Positions 45,764-56,813 of a stretch of DNA of 64,000 nt are shown in pieces. The position numbers and the translations under genes are program-made. The stretch is from Affinundibacterium nitidum. Its GTDB lineage: Bacteria > Pseudomonadota > Gammaproteobacteria > Burkholderiales > Burkholderiaceae_D. The stretch lies in NCBI RefSeq assembly GCF_014284155.1, contig NZ_JACOFZ010000001.1, positions 310,001-374,000 on the forward strand, in the 5' to 3' direction. How positions within the stretch are numbered: position 1 is the first letter of the stretch; every line of letters starts with the position of its first letter. The notes under the pieces are model-generated. The model saw nothing but the letters and a program-made list of their open reading frames with translations, did not search any database and was not told the DNA's origin.

Positions 45764-46837
45764 TTAGCCTTGTATATCTTTGCTGTTAGCTTCATTCTGC
45801 TTGATAGCCTTTTCGACTGCTTTCAGCTTGTCCCGCATTGAACCTAAATTACGCACAATCGCGGCTGTCTTTTCCCAGTCTGCATTTTTTGCCAGTGGGT
45901 AAAAACCAGTATATTGGCCTGGCTCAAGAATGGAGCGTGACACCATACTACCCGAGGAGATGTGGACATTATCAGCGATCGTCAGATGACCTAGCACCAT
46001 TGCCGCGCCGCCAAAAGTGCAGTTCTTGCCAATTTTGGCACTACCTGCGACCCCTACACATCCTGCCATTGCAGTGTTTTCACCGATGTGACAGTTGTGT
46101 CCAATCTGAATTTGATTATCGAGAATCACGCCATTCTCAATGATGGTGTCCGCTAAGGCACCACGATCAATACTAGTATTGGCACCGATTTCTACATCAT
46201 TGCCAATCAGCACCCGGCCAGTTTGTGGAATCTTGACCCATTTACCTTTTTCATTTGCAAAACCGAAGCCATCCGCGCCGATTACTGCACCTGAATGAAC
46301 CACGCAGCGTTCACCGATCACACAATCGTGATAGATACTTACATTCGCATTGATTCTAGTTTGTGCGCCGATGGCCACGCGCTTGGCTATTGCGACCCCT
46401 GCACCTATCCAAGCCCCGTCCCCAATTATCGCACCGGCCTCAATCGAGGCATGAGGTCCAATGTAAGCGGATGCCGCAACAGTAGCTTGAGGACTCACCC
46501 AAGCAGAAGGATGTATGCCTGATTCAACTGGTTCGGAATTGAGTGCAAAAAAATACTGCGCCAATTTGGCAAAATAAACGTAAGGGTTTGCAGTAATAAT
46601 TCTCGTACCAATGTAGGCGTCACCAATGGCGTTATGATCTGCCTCAGATAAAATCAAAGCGACTGCTTTGCTGGCAGTCGCTTGAGTTCGAAATTTGGGA
46701 TTGGAAAGAAAGGTGATCTGTTCTTCAGTGGCATCACTTAATGGTGCGATTCCAACCACGCCTTGCTCTGGGTTTCCAAATAACTGTCCCCCAAAGCGAT
46801 CGACCACGTCACCTAGTCGAATGCTTTTTTTTGTCAT
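45764..46837 (-). CDS. lpxD: UDP-3-O-(3-hydroxyacyl)glucosamine N-acyltransferase
   Basis: A 357-residue LpxD adding the second acyl chain in lipid A synthesis. An N-terminal uridine-binding domain (about 1-100, IRLGDVVDRFGGQLFG and ITFLSNPKF) is followed by a left-handed beta-helix of hexapeptide repeats with the catalytic His region DNQIQIGHNCHIGENT. The C-terminal coil ends EKAIKQNEANS. Skp lies 3 bases upstream in the cluster. Confidence 0.95.
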   Translation of the reverse strand: MTKKSIRLGDVVDRFGGQLFGNPEQGVVGIAPLSDATEEQITFLSNPKFRTQATASKAVALILSEADHNAIGDAYIGTRIITANPYVYFAKLAQYFFALNSEPVESGIHPSAWVSPQATVAASAYIGPHASIEAGAIIGDGAWIGAGVAIAKRVAIGAQTRINANVSIYHDCVIGERCVVHSGAVIGADGFGFANEKGKWVKIPQTGRVLIGNDVEIGANTSIDRGALADTIIENGVILDNQIQIGHNCHIGENTAMAGCVGVAGSAKIGKNCTFGGAAMVLGHLTIADNVHISSGSMVSRSILEPGQYTGFYPLAKNADWEKTAAIVRNLGSMRDKLKAVEKAIKQNEANSKDIQG

Positions 46838-46840
46838 GTT

Positions 46841-47359
46841 CTATTTGGCCAATGCTCGCAATACTTTGTCCGTGATATCGATTCTCGGATTAAAAAAAAC
46901 AGCGTCCTGAACAACTAAATCAATTTTTTCAGCTTCAGCAATTTGCCGGACAACTTTCTGCGCACGCTCAGCCAAAATATTTAATTCTTCCTGTTTTCGT
47001 TGTCCCAGATCTTCGCTAAAGATTCTTTGCTTACGATTGAAATCTTGATCGAGATCTGTCAATTCGCGTTGACGACGCGTTCGCTCCAGCTCATTGAGAC
47101 CGGAAGCTTCCTTTTCGAACTTACGTACAGAAGCCCGCAGGTGCTCATTCAAGTCATCCAACTCTTTCTCGCGCCGAGAAAACTCCTGTTTGATCTTTGC
47201 AGTGGCGAGTTTTGCAGGCATAGACTCATTCAAAACTCGTTGCCCATCGAAAAAAGCAACTCGTATATCCTGAGCATAGACATGTGCGCCAGCAAACATC
47301 AAAACGAATGCTGTGATGGCTTTACGCATCCAATTGGAGGAATAAGAAAAACGATTCAA
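46841..47359 (-). CDS. skp: Periplasmic chaperone Skp/OmpH
   Basis: A periplasmic chaperone that carries unfolded outer-membrane proteins to BAM. About 172 residues: a signal peptide (AITAFVLMFAGAHVYA), then a long charged coiled coil (about 50-140) and the C-terminal LNILAERAQKVVRQIAEAEKIDLVVQ block. The most likely start is a TTG at 47359 with a GTGGAG ribosome site 6 bases upstream; an ATG at 47326 gives the E. coli-like 161-residue length but has no ribosome site. It lies 61 bases downstream of bamA. Confidence 0.92.
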   Translation of the reverse strand: MNRFSYSSNWMRKAITAFVLMFAGAHVYAQDIRVAFFDGQRVLNESMPAKLATAKIKQEFSRREKELDDLNEHLRASVRKFEKEASGLNELERTRRQRELTDLDQDFNRKQRIFSEDLGQRKQEELNILAERAQKVVRQIAEAEKIDLVVQDAVFFNPRIDITDKVLRALAK

Positions 47360-47432
47360 AATAATCTCCACGTTACAATTATGAAAGTCTCAGGCAAAAA
47401 TCAAACCGACATTACAAGTTGTATTCAAAATA

Positions 47433-49790
47433 TTAGAAACCAGTTCCCATCGTAAATTGGAATCCCTGACGACGATCTTCCGGCTTCGCATTTAATGGCT
47501 TACCAAAACTCAATTTTAGTGGCCCCATAGGAGAGATCCAACTAATACCCATACCAACTGATGTCCTCAAATCTTGTGCTCGGATTTTTTGTCCTTCATC
47601 AAATACATTACCAATATCGAAGAAGGTAAACCAGCGCAAAGATTTGTCCGCACCTGGGAATGGAACTTGCAATTCAAGATTACCAATCAAGCGTTTCGCA
47701 CCACCGAGGGTATCACCAATAGGATCTTTCGTTCCAAGTGATGAAGGTTCAAAGCCACGAACGGAGCCAATACCACCTGCGTAAAAGTTCTTAAACAAAG
47801 GATAGGCTTTGCCTCCAAGACCATGCCCGTAGTCAAACTCACCGTTCGCAGCAAAAATGACTGAACGATAGACTGGCTTGTAATACTCATGTTTGTAAAT
47901 AGCACGGTAGTACTTGAAGTTACCAAAAGCTGAAACTTCAACGTTAATGCGTTGGTAACGACCGATTGAAGGCGTCAAGATATTGTCTCGACTATCACGT
48001 TGCCAAGCAGCAGAAAGCGGATAAGAATTATTAGTTGCAGAACCAACGCCCCACAATGGGTCCGAAGTGTCTTTAACGATATCCTTTCCACCAAAGTCTG
48101 CCACATACTTCAAATAGCGATATGGACTCTGACCGAGGTAAGTATCAATCTTAGAACGTTCAAGACCAACACCGAAAAATACGGTATCCAATTCAGAGAA
48201 AGGCACACCATACCGCAAGTTACCGCCGGATGATTGAATTCGGTAGTAACCATACGCGCCAATTGGTGGCAATGATGTTCTTACGTACAAATCGATACTA
48301 CGACTAATGCCATCGTCAGTCGCATATGGATCGGTATGCGACAAAGCGATGGTGCGGTTGTAATGGCTTGTATTGATATCGATACCAACTGTATCACCAC
48401 TACCGAACGCATTTGTCTGCTGAATCGAACCGGTCAGGGTGACGCGCTCAGCACTTGAGTAGCCGGCACCAAGCATGATGTTGCCTGTGGGACGCTCAGT
48501 TACGGTCAAATTAACATCAACCTGATCCGTGCTTGTAGGGACTTCAGGTGTATCGATGGTGACTTCTTTAAAGAAGCCTAAGAACTCGACACGATCTCTC
48601 GAAAGTTTAATCTTTTGGCCGTCGTACCATGAGCTTTCGAACTGACGGAATTCGCGACGAATTACTTCATCACGAGTCCGCGTATTGCCGGCTAAATTAA
48701 TACGGCGAACATACACGCGTTTTCCTGGGTCTACAAAAACTGTAAACGCGACTTCTTTTTTCTCTTTATCTAACATCGGGTTGGCATTGACGTTCGCAAA
48801 TGCGTACCCAAAGTTACCCATGCGATCGGAAATGCGTTTAGTACTATCAGTCAAACGCGCTTGATTGAACAAGTCGCCCTTCTTTAGTAGCAGAAGAGAT
48901 GCTAACTCTTCTTCTCGACCAAATGTATCGCCCTCGATCTTGATATCGGATACGGTGTATTTATCACCTTCATCGATATTGATCGTAATGTAAATTTGTT
49001 TCTTGTCTGGCGTAATGGAAATTTGCGTCGAAGCAATTTGCATTTCCAAATAGCCGCGATTTTGATAGAAGGAACGCAAAGACTCTAAGTCGCCAGACAA
49101 CTTCTGTTTGGAGTATTGATCTGCCTTCGTATACCAACTAAACCATGTCGGTGTACTCAACGCCAAGATCTCTTTTAGCTCTCCGTCAGAGAAAGCTTTG
49201 TTGCCAATGATATTGATCGAGCCGATTCGAGCAATATCACCTTCCTCGACATTAAATGTAACGTTCACACGATTACGTTCGATTGGAGTAATCGTAGTTG
49301 TAATGGACATCCCATACAAACCGCGAGAAAGATACTGCTTTTTCAATTCCTGTTCAGCACGATCCACAGTCGCTTTATCAAAGATACGGGTTTCACCAAC
49401 ACCGATATCTTTCAGGGCTTTAAGAAGCGCATCTTTTTCGAACTCTTTGGTCCCAACAAAATCAACAGTCGAAATGGTTGGTCGCTCATCAAGTAAGACA
49501 ATCAGGACCCCATCTTCAACTTCAACTTGCACGTCCTTAAAGAAACCAGTCGCGAACAATGCTTTAATTGTTGCTGTACTTTTAGCGTCGTTAAAAGTCT
49601 CACCTACTCGAACTGGCAAATAGCTAAACACGGTACCTGCCTCAGTACGCTGCAAGCCTTCAACGCGGATATCTTTAATTACAAACGGTTCAATCGCAGC
49701 TGCTTGCCCTGAACACATGGCTAATGCAGCAAGTGCGAGGAGGTGGCGGGGATAAGCTGGCAACGTCAAATTCTCAAATTTTAATTTCAT
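47433..49790 (-). CDS. bamA: Outer-membrane protein assembly factor BamA
   Basis: The 785-residue essential core of the BAM complex inserting beta-barrel proteins. A signal peptide (LLALAALAMCSGQAAA) is followed by five POTRA domains (about 36-440; each begins with an IRVEGLQRTEAGTV-like motif) and a 16-strand barrel. The barrel contains the VRGF motif in GSVRGFEPSSLG and ends in the Phe signal (QFTMGTGF). Length and layout match the family. Confidence 0.97.
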   Translation of the reverse strand: MKLKFENLTLPAYPRHLLALAALAMCSGQAAAIEPFVIKDIRVEGLQRTEAGTVFSYLPVRVGETFNDAKSTATIKALFATGFFKDVQVEVEDGVLIVLLDERPTISTVDFVGTKEFEKDALLKALKDIGVGETRIFDKATVDRAEQELKKQYLSRGLYGMSITTTITPIERNRVNVTFNVEEGDIARIGSINIIGNKAFSDGELKEILALSTPTWFSWYTKADQYSKQKLSGDLESLRSFYQNRGYLEMQIASTQISITPDKKQIYITINIDEGDKYTVSDIKIEGDTFGREEELASLLLLKKGDLFNQARLTDSTKRISDRMGNFGYAFANVNANPMLDKEKKEVAFTVFVDPGKRVYVRRINLAGNTRTRDEVIRREFRQFESSWYDGQKIKLSRDRVEFLGFFKEVTIDTPEVPTSTDQVDVNLTVTERPTGNIMLGAGYSSAERVTLTGSIQQTNAFGSGDTVGIDINTSHYNRTIALSHTDPYATDDGISRSIDLYVRTSLPPIGAYGYYRIQSSGGNLRYGVPFSELDTVFFGVGLERSKIDTYLGQSPYRYLKYVADFGGKDIVKDTSDPLWGVGSATNNSYPLSAAWQRDSRDNILTPSIGRYQRINVEVSAFGNFKYYRAIYKHEYYKPVYRSVIFAANGEFDYGHGLGGKAYPLFKNFYAGGIGSVRGFEPSSLGTKDPIGDTLGGAKRLIGNLELQVPFPGADKSLRWFTFFDIGNVFDEGQKIRAQDLRTSVGMGISWISPMGPLKLSFGKPLNAKPEDRRQGFQFTMGTGF

Positions 49791-49889
49791 TGGGGTTTAT
49801 TCAATCTCAATATTTCAACGCGATTGCTACTTACGCAACTTTGCTAGTAAAAACCAAGTTCAATTCGTTTTTAGCAAATAAGCTGAGTA

Positions 49890-51272
49890 TTATGACATTT
49901 TTCGGACGATATCATTAAACAAAGCGACAATCATTAAACACATCAGCACAACCAGCCCTCCTCGCTGCGCCATTTCTAGGTATTTCACAGGAATTGCCTT
50001 ACCAGACAAAACTTCCAGCGAATAATACAACAAATGCCCCCCATCTAACACAGGAATGGGGAGCAAATTCATTACTCCAAGGCTGATACTAATCGTAGCT
50101 AGGAAGGCGAGGAATACTTCCAAGCCTAAACGAGCCGCCTGATCAGCGTAATCAGCAATAGTGATAGGACCAGTAATATTCTTGAGTGAAGCTTGGCCTG
50201 TCACGATTTTGCCTAACATCTTCAGTGTTAAAGCACTATATTCCCATGTTCTTTGATTACCCAACTGCAAGGCCTCAAAAAAACCGCGGTGCACTGTGAC
50301 GGTCTCTATGGTACCGTCAGGCTGCACTTGAATACGTCCAACTTTTTTCCCACTCACTTCTTCAGCGATGGTTCGAATTTCACCTGTTGCGACGCGACCT
50401 TGTCGTTTATATTCAATCAATAGAGATTGATCTGGCGCAGCTGTCACTAACTCGACCAGATCTTGACCATCACGCACTAAGGTTCCATTAATAGAAAGAA
50501 TAACATCACCTTCATGCATTCCAGCACTTGCCGCTGGACCACCGGCAAGCACCTTTACCAATTTTGCTTCTGGCCTAAAAACACTTAATCCCAGCTTTCC
50601 AAGAAAATCAGCTTCGAAATCTTCTTTCTTGAGCTTATCCATTGGCAAAACAAGCTCGTGCTTGGTCGTATCGCGCACGCCGAATCCTGGCACTAGCGGA
50701 GCAGTGCGCACCACGCTCAAACGCAGCTCCTTGGAATCAAGCCCTGACTGTAACGCATGCCAACGGAACTCAGAATATGCTTTGATTGGCTCCCCATTGA
50801 CCGCGGTTATCACATCACCTTGGCGCAATCCCGCAATGTAAGCGCTCGACTCCGTATTGGCAACGCGCAGCTTAGCCACTGGTTCGGCAACTCCATTCAT
50901 CAACAAAAACGTGAACAAAGCGATAGCTAAGAGAAAGTTGGCTATTGGACCTGCTGCAACGATGGCGATACGCTTCCAGACGTTTTGACGTGTGAACTCT
51001 GCCTTTAAATCGACTTCTGACACTTCAGTCAAATCGGCGTCGCGAGCATCCAGCATTTTGACGTAGCCGCCTAAGGGCAAAATACCAATACTCCACTCAG
51101 TATCACTATTAGCGAATTTTTTGGTCCAAATCGGTCTTCCAAGTCCAATTGAAAATCGCAACACCTTTACGCCACAAAGACGAGCCACCCAATAGTGACC
51201 TAATTCGTGAAACACGACGAGCGGCCCTAGGGCCAACAAGAAAAATAAAACCATGCGCGGGAAATCTTGCAT
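49890..51272 (-). CDS. rseP: Site-2 intramembrane zinc protease RseP
   Basis: A 460-residue inner-membrane metalloprotease that completes RseA cleavage in the sigma-E response. The HEXXH motif is HELGH (H22, E23, H26), near the N-terminus in TM1. Two PDZ-like domains follow (about 110-300), and NLLPIPVLDGGH is the second active-site block. The ATG at 51272 shares one base with the dxr stop (TAATG), so translation is coupled. It is the usual neighbour of dxr and bamA. Confidence 0.96.
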   Translation of the reverse strand: MQDFPRMVLFFLLALGPLVVFHELGHYWVARLCGVKVLRFSIGLGRPIWTKKFANSDTEWSIGILPLGGYVKMLDARDADLTEVSEVDLKAEFTRQNVWKRIAIVAAGPIANFLLAIALFTFLLMNGVAEPVAKLRVANTESSAYIAGLRQGDVITAVNGEPIKAYSEFRWHALQSGLDSKELRLSVVRTAPLVPGFGVRDTTKHELVLPMDKLKKEDFEADFLGKLGLSVFRPEAKLVKVLAGGPAASAGMHEGDVILSINGTLVRDGQDLVELVTAAPDQSLLIEYKRQGRVATGEIRTIAEEVSGKKVGRIQVQPDGTIETVTVHRGFFEALQLGNQRTWEYSALTLKMLGKIVTGQASLKNITGPITIADYADQAARLGLEVFLAFLATISISLGVMNLLPIPVLDGGHLLYYSLEVLSGKAIPVKYLEMAQRGGLVVLMCLMIVALFNDIVRKMS

Positions 51273-52462
51273 TAATGCACTCCAACTCGTGAGACAAAAC
51301 CTGTGGCATGACGACGCGCTTGCCCATCGACTTCTAAAATTGCGGCTAAATCATCTAACGAGACAGATGAAATATGATTCAAACATTCTTCAATTACGCT
51401 TTCAATTTGACGGAATCCTAAACGTCCCGCTAAGAATGCCTCTACGGCGATTTCATTGGCCGCATTCAAAATAGTTGCAGCAGAACCACCAACACGTAAG
51501 GCCTGATATGCAAGTCCTAAACACGGAAAGCGCTGAAAATCTGGCAGCTGAAAATGCAATTGAGAAAACGTAGTGAGATCTAGAGGGGCAACACCGGAAT
51601 CAATACGCTCTGGGAAAGCCAAACCAAAGGTGATCGGCGTACGCATATCAGGATTACCCATTTGCGCCAATACTGATCCATCGACATAGGAAACCATAGA
51701 ATGAACCACGCTCTGCGGGTGAATCAAAACATCAATTTGATCAGCTGGAGCGCCAAACAACCAGTGAGCCTCAATTACCTCCAAACCCTTATTCATCATC
51801 GTTGCAGAGTCAACCGAAATCTTACGACCCATGACCCAGTTCGGGTGTGCGACAGCTTGATCTGGCGTCACATCGGTCAGTGTTTCGACTGCGCGATTGA
51901 GAAATGGCCCACCAGAAGCTGTTAGGATGATTTTTGAAATCCCGCTATGTTCTATCTTACGCCCATAGCTTCCTGGAAGGCATTGAAAGATCGCATTATG
52001 CTCGCTATCAATAGGTAAAAGCGTAGCGCCACTTTTTGCAATCGCATCCATGAAAATATGGCCCGACATTACCAAAGATTCTTTGTTCGCCAGTAAAATG
52101 CGCTTACCGGCCTGAGCAGCTGCTAATGATGAAGGCAGTCCAGCCGCTCCAACAATTGCCGCCATCACCGCATCGCATTCACCAGCGGTCGCCACATCAC
52201 AGAGCGCTTGTGCACCATACAAGACAACAGTAGGAATGCCTTGCAACTTTAACTTTTCTTGGAGCTCCGAAGCCAATTCAGGTGTCGAGACAACCGCATA
52301 TTGTGGCCAAAATTTCAGGCACTGCTCAAACAGCTTATCAATCTGCGTATGGGCTGTCAGCGCAAAAGTCTCATAACGATCAGAATGCCGGCCAATCACA
52401 TCCAGAGTCGACACACCGATCGAACCTGTTGAACCCAAAATCGTTATTCTTTGTTTTGCCAT
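51272..52462 (-). CDS. dxr: 1-deoxy-D-xylulose 5-phosphate reductoisomerase
   Basis: A 396-residue DXR that makes 2-C-methyl-D-erythritol 4-phosphate with NADPH in the MEP isoprenoid pathway. The NADPH motif [17 protein letters not shown] begins at residue 6, [12 protein letters not shown] and the metal-binding [11 protein letters not shown] block are present, then LTASGGPF and [20 protein letters not shown]. It feeds undecaprenyl synthesis by uppS, encoded nearby. Confidence 0.97.
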   Translation of the reverse strand: MAKQRITILGSTGSIGVSTLDVIGRHSDRYETFALTAHTQIDKLFEQCLKFWPQYAVVSTPELASELQEKLKLQGIPTVVLYGAQALCDVATAGECDAVMAAIVGAAGLPSSLAAAQAGKRILLANKESLVMSGHIFMDAIAKSGATLLPIDSEHNAIFQCLPGSYGRKIEHSGISKIILTASGGPFLNRAVETLTDVTPDQAVAHPNWVMGRKISVDSATMMNKGLEVIEAHWLFGAPADQIDVLIHPQSVVHSMVSYVDGSVLAQMGNPDMRTPITFGLAFPERIDSGVAPLDLTTFSQLHFQLPDFQRFPCLGLAYQALRVGGSAATILNAANEIAVEAFLAGRLGFRQIESVIEECLNHISSVSLDDLAAILEVDGQARRHATGFVSRVGVH

Positions 52463-52515
52463 ATTGATGAATCAATAAACTATCTGTAAATCTCGCGGTT
52501 AATGAGAAGGCACAC

Positions 52516-53340
52516 TTATAGTGCCCAAATACCAACCACCAAGGCAGCAAAGGGCATTACCGGAATCAAAGCATCAATACGATCGAGCACACCGCCGTGT
52601 CCGGGCAACAAGTTGCTACTATCTTTGAACCCAATTCGACGCTTAAGCATGGACTCAAATAAGTCTCCAACCACACTTGCGATTGATACTGTAATCAATA
52701 CTGTGATCAAGGCACCGATACCACGATGACTATAAATTTTCGCTGGAAAAGTCTCGGCTAAAGCGGGAACAAAGGCACACGTTAAACCAAACGCAACAAC
52801 AAGAATACAGCCTCCAACTGCGCCTTCCCACGATTTACCTGGTGAAATGCTTGGTGCCAATTTGCGTTTGCCAAAAGCTTTGCCGCAGAAATAGGCACCT
52901 ACATCTGCCGTCCAGACCAATGCCATCGTCGACAACAAGAGCACGGTAGATTTTGCAAATAAAAAATTCATTGCGATAAAACAGCCAAAAATCGCAACGG
53001 CATAAACACCACTGATTAGACTACTTCCAAAACCACCAACTGGCGGCAATCCGAAACGCAAAGCAGGAGCCAAACCAAATACCCAAAATATGGTGCAAAG
53101 GGTGAATAAGGTGGGCAAGGAAAAAGGTGTATTCTGCAATGACATGTAAATAAAAATAAGAGCCCATCCCAAGGCCAATACGATCGCACCAGGCTTATTA
53201 AAGAGACGCTGGTTCTCCCACATCGCCGCCCCTAAGAATAGACCTGCGGCGAAGGTAAAAGCGATCGCACTACCAGAAAACAAAATTGGCAATAAAACAG
53301 CCAAGAGGACGAGAGCAGTGATAACGCGGGTCTTAAGCAT
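52516..53340 (-). CDS. cdsA: CDP-diglyceride synthetase (phosphatidate cytidylyltransferase)
   Basis: A 274-residue multi-pass inner-membrane enzyme that makes CDP-diacylglycerol from phosphatidate and CTP for phospholipid synthesis. The C-terminal signature KRRIGFKDSSNLLPGHGGVLDR (metal and CTP binding) is complete, and about eight transmembrane segments are predicted. It lies 36 bases downstream of uppS. Confidence 0.95.
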   Translation of the reverse strand: MLKTRVITALVLLAVLLPILFSGSAIAFTFAAGLFLGAAMWENQRLFNKPGAIVLALGWALIFIYMSLQNTPFSLPTLFTLCTIFWVFGLAPALRFGLPPVGGFGSSLISGVYAVAIFGCFIAMNFLFAKSTVLLLSTMALVWTADVGAYFCGKAFGKRKLAPSISPGKSWEGAVGGCILVVAFGLTCAFVPALAETFPAKIYSHRGIGALITVLITVSIASVVGDLFESMLKRRIGFKDSSNLLPGHGGVLDRIDALIPVMPFAALVVGIWAL

Positions 53341-53376
53341 AAGTTTCTCTGTAGCGTTGCACTCTAAAAGAGCACG

Positions 53377-54126
53377 TTAGGATTGAGTAGTGAGTTGCTC
53401 GCTGGTCCGACCGAATCGTCGTTCGCGAGCCTGATAGGATTGAATCGCTAGATCAAGTGCCTTAGCATCAAAATCTGGCCAGTATGTATCTGTAAAATAG
53501 AACTCTGTATATGCCAACTGCCACAGCAAGAAATTGGAGATACGAGTTTCCCCACCAGTGCGAATAAATAAATCGGGTTCAGGCGCGTATGCCATTGATA
53601 ACTTGCCTGCCAAATCGTCTTCGGTAATTTCGCGCTCAGAATTGCCTTCGGCGATCAAACGATTAGCTGCCTGTACGATGTCCCAACGCCCGCCGTAATT
53701 GGCACACACCGTCACTGTTAGACCGGTATTTGTTGATGTCTTTGATTCCGCTTCCCGAATAGCGTCTTGCAAGGACAAATCAAATCGCGTTAGATCACCG
53801 ACGATCTTCAAACGAATATTATTATCATGCATTTTACGCACTTCTTTCTCGAGTGCAGTCACGAACAGACGCATCAACAAAGAAACTTCTTCAGCAGGAC
53901 GGCGCCAATTCTCAGAACTAAACGCAAATAAAGTTAAATACTGAATACCGCGTTTAATGCAGGCCTCGACAATACCACGCACTGCATCGACACCCTTTAC
54001 ATGCCCTGCCACACGCGGCAAAAATCGTTTAGTTGCCCAACGACCGTTACCATCCATAATGATAGCAACGTGATTCGGCACAAGTCCCGTTGCAGGGACT
54101 TCTTTCGTTGAGCTGGAATACTTCAT
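53377..54126 (-). CDS. uppS: Undecaprenyl pyrophosphate synthase (cis-prenyltransferase)
   Basis: A 249-residue UPP synthase condensing IPP onto FPP to give the C55 carrier for peptidoglycan and LPS. The [15 protein letters not shown] motif (catalytic Asp) is near the N-terminus, the [16 protein letters not shown] block is in the middle, and the [21 protein letters not shown] block closes the domain. The ATG at 54126 was chosen for its CCGGAG ribosome site and family length; the longer frame runs into frr. Confidence 0.95.
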   Translation of the reverse strand: MKYSSSTKEVPATGLVPNHVAIIMDGNGRWATKRFLPRVAGHVKGVDAVRGIVEACIKRGIQYLTLFAFSSENWRRPAEEVSLLMRLFVTALEKEVRKMHDNNIRLKIVGDLTRFDLSLQDAIREAESKTSTNTGLTVTVCANYGGRWDIVQAANRLIAEGNSEREITEDDLAGKLSMAYAPEPDLFIRTGGETRISNFLLWQLAYTEFYFTDTYWPDFDAKALDLAIQSYQARERRFGRTSEQLTTQS

Positions 54127-54163
54127 GAAACTCCGGTATATGAAATCGATAAGTTGAAGCTGC

Positions 54164-54724
54164 TTAAACTGTGAGCACTTCTTTTTCTTTTTCACCCAAA
54201 AGCTTATCCACTTCCGCGACAAATTTATCAGTCAATTTTTGAATATCATCTTGAGCTCGACGTTCGTCGTCTTCAGAAATATCCTTGTCTTTCAACAATT
54301 TTTTCAAGGCTTCATTTGCATCACGACGAATGTTGCGCACCGCGATTTTGGCATCTTCACCCTCTGTCTTAACGAGCTTAACCATTTCTTTGCGGCGCTC
54401 TTCAGTCAACGGTGGAGTTGGAACACGAATCAAGTCACCTTGTGATGCAGGATTCAAACCTAAATCGGATTCACGAATCGCTTTTTCGATTACGTTTAAC
54501 ATTTTCTTTTCCCATGGCTGCACACCAATCGTACGCGCATCAATCAGCGTTACGTTGGCAACCTGAGAAAGTTGAGTTGGAGAACCATAGTAGTCCACCA
54601 TGACGTGGTCCAAAATACCTGTATGAGCACGGCCGGTACGTACCTTCGCCAAGTCGCCCTTTAAGGTTTCAATCGATTTTTGCATGCGCTGATCGGCACT
54701 GCTTTTAATACTTGCAACTGTCAT
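54164..54724 (-). CDS. frr: Ribosome recycling factor
   Basis: A 186-residue RRF that splits post-termination ribosomes with EF-G. It has the N-terminal [21 protein letters not shown] block, [26 protein letters not shown] and the C-terminal KEKEVLTV. Two adjacent ATGs exist (54727 and 54724); the AGGAG site is better spaced for 54724. A hairpin between it and pyrH may modulate readthrough. Confidence 0.96.
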   Translation of the reverse strand: MTVASIKSSADQRMQKSIETLKGDLAKVRTGRAHTGILDHVMVDYYGSPTQLSQVANVTLIDARTIGVQPWEKKMLNVIEKAIRESDLGLNPASQGDLIRVPTPPLTEERRKEMVKLVKTEGEDAKIAVRNIRRDANEALKKLLKDKDISEDDERRAQDDIQKLTDKFVAEVDKLLGEKEKEVLTV

Positions 54725-54748
54725 CATAGACTCCTGAACTAAGTGAAA

Positions 54749-54770
54749 AAGGAGGCCTTGCGCCCTCCTT
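54749..54770 (-). terminator. Hairpin between pyrH and frr
   Basis: On the minus strand AAGGAGG (54770-54764) pairs with CCTCCTT (54755-54749), followed by TTTCAC. The T-run is short, so it is probably an attenuator or partial terminator between the two cluster genes. Confidence 0.55.
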
Positions 54771-54847
54771 CTTCCAAACCAAATGAATGATTACTACGCA
54801 ATCAATGGAAGTAATATTACTTGCAAATGCGCTTTCGAAAGCGCGCA

Positions 54848-55564
54848 TTATACGTGGACTAAGGTACCTTCGTCTCCACCCATAATCAGATTTTTGAGTG
54901 CGCCAGGTTTAACAATAGAAAATACCTTAATTGGCAACTTCTGGTCGCGACACAAAGCAAAGGCAGTCGCATCCATCACCTGCAAATGACGGGCGATCGC
55001 CTCATCGAAAGAAATTGTTGCATAGCGGGTCGCCGTTGGATCTTTTTTCGGATCAGCGGTGTACACACCATCCACTTTAGTCGCCTTTAGAACAAGCTCA
55101 GCTCCTATTTCGGAACCGCGCAAAGCAGCTGCCGTATCTGTTGTAAAGAATGGATTACCAGTACCTGCAGCAAAAATTACCACCTTCCCCTCTTCGAGAT
55201 ACTGCAAGGCTTTTGGACGAACGTAAGGCTCAACAACTTGCTCGATACCAATCGCAGACATCACACGCGCAGTGATACCAACTTGGCGCATCGCATCACC
55301 TAGTGCTAATGAATTCATCACGGTGGCCAGCATACCCATGTAGTCAGCGGTAGCACGATCCATGCCCTGAGCACCTGGAGCTACGCCACGGAAGATATTG
55401 CCACCACCGATGACGATCGCCAATTCAACACCCATACGGGACACTTCAGCGACATCTGCCACCATGCGTTCAATCGTGGCGCGGTTGATGCCGTAGGCAT
55501 CATCCCCCATTAAAGCCTCACCAGAGAGTTTTAAAAGCACGCGCTTATAGGCTGGTTTAGTCAC
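54848..55564 (-). CDS. pyrH: Uridylate kinase (UMP kinase)
   Basis: A 238-residue hexameric UMP kinase of the amino-acid-kinase fold making UDP for nucleic acids and envelope sugars. Blocks include [23 protein letters not shown] and [16 protein letters not shown]. It belongs to the rpsB-tsf-pyrH-frr order. Confidence 0.97.
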   Translation of the reverse strand: MTKPAYKRVLLKLSGEALMGDDAYGINRATIERMVADVAEVSRMGVELAIVIGGGNIFRGVAPGAQGMDRATADYMGMLATVMNSLALGDAMRQVGITARVMSAIGIEQVVEPYVRPKALQYLEEGKVVIFAAGTGNPFFTTDTAAALRGSEIGAELVLKATKVDGVYTADPKKDPTATRYATISFDEAIARHLQVMDATAFALCRDQKLPIKVFSIVKPGALKNLIMGGDEGTLVHV

Positions 55565-55781
55565 GATCTGGGCTCCTTAGAAGTTGGAAAGACATTATTG
55601 CAAAAATTCTTGCTAAGACTTTGTGTTCACCACGCAGGCTCAACATTCAAAACGTTTGCGATAATCGCTTACCGAATTTACCTTCACAAGCACCTGAAAC
55701 CAACATACACCACTTCAGCACACTTGCAAAATGCTTTTATCTTTATTTACAACCACGCGCATTGCAATTCACGCCGCGCTT

Positions 55782-55811
55782 AAAAAAACGGGCCTTTCGG
55801 CCCGTTTTTTC
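55782..55811. terminator. Factor-independent terminator after tsf
   Basis: CGGGCC (55789-55794) pairs with GGCCCG (55799-55804), flanked by an A-run and a T-run. It directly follows the tsf stop on the minus strand, so pyrH probably has its own promoter in the 255-base gap 55565-55819. Confidence 0.88.
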
Positions 55812-55819
55812 TTATTTGC

Positions 55820-56701
55820 TTAAGCTTGTTTCGCAGCAGCAACTTGCGCCGCCACTTCTGCAGCGAAATCGTCTTGCTTCTTCTCAATGCCTTCACCAAC
55901 GATAAACATGGTAAATGCTTTGACAGACGCGCCAACAGATTGCAACATTTGTTCAACTGTTTGCTTGTCGTTTTTCACGAAAGGTTGATTCAACAAAGAA
56001 ACTTCTTTCAAGAACTTCTGAACGGAACCTTCAACCATCTTTGTTACGATGTCTGCTGGTTTACCAGATTCAGCTGCTTTTTGAGAAGCAACAGAACGTT
56101 CTTTCTCGATCAAATCAGCTGGAACTTGGTCAACAGACAAAGAAACTGGTTTCATCGCAGCGATGTGCATCGCAACGTCTTTACCAACTTGGTGATCAGC
56201 TGCATCGAATTCAACCACAACACCAATACGAGTGCCGTGCAAGTAGGAAGTTACTTTTGCAGATGTTTCGAAACGTTGGAAACGACGGATAGACATGTTT
56301 TCACCGATCTTACCGATCAAACCAGCACGAACTGTTTCAACAGTACCATCATCCAATGGCAATGCAGACAAAGCAGCTACGTCAGCTGGATTCGCTTCTG
56401 CTACCAATTTTGCCAATTTATTTGCGAAAGCGATGAAGTCATCATTCTTAGTCACGAAGTCTGTTTCACAGTTAACTTCAACCAAAGAACCAACACCACC
56501 GTCGATATAGGAAGCAACAACACCTTCCGCCGTTACGCGGGAAGCTGCTTTAGAAGCTTTGCTGCCCAATTTCACGCGCAAAATTTCTTCCGCACGCTCC
56601 ATGTTACCTTCAGCTTCAGTCAATGCTTTTTTGCACTCCATCATTGGAGCATCTGTCTTAGCACGTAATTCGCCTACCATCGCTGCTGTAATTGCCGCCA
56701 T
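55820..56701 (-). CDS. tsf: Elongation factor Ts
   Basis: A 293-residue nucleotide-exchange factor for EF-Tu. The N-terminal UBA-like domain reads [19 protein letters not shown], followed by the family signature around [10 protein letters not shown]. The length is close to E. coli EF-Ts (283). Confidence 0.97.
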   Translation of the reverse strand: MAAITAAMVGELRAKTDAPMMECKKALTEAEGNMERAEEILRVKLGSKASKAASRVTAEGVVASYIDGGVGSLVEVNCETDFVTKNDDFIAFANKLAKLVAEANPADVAALSALPLDDGTVETVRAGLIGKIGENMSIRRFQRFETSAKVTSYLHGTRIGVVVEFDAADHQVGKDVAMHIAAMKPVSLSVDQVPADLIEKERSVASQKAAESGKPADIVTKMVEGSVQKFLKEVSLLNQPFVKNDKQTVEQMLQSVGASVKAFTMFIVGEGIEKKQDDFAAEVAAQVAAAKQA

Positions 56702-56813
56702 GTTTTTCTCCTAATTCACTGCATCGATATGATGCACAATTCATTCAAATATCATGTATATGAAGCGGGCTTCAACAACAGCACAATCGCTTACATATTT
56801 CGTTTTACTTAAA

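Noticed and set aside
55826-56668. A 280-codon plus-strand open frame opposite tsf
   Set aside because: It is the antisense shadow of the highly biased tsf gene; its product is rich in Phe, Asn, Arg and Cys with no recognisable domain, and tsf is certain.
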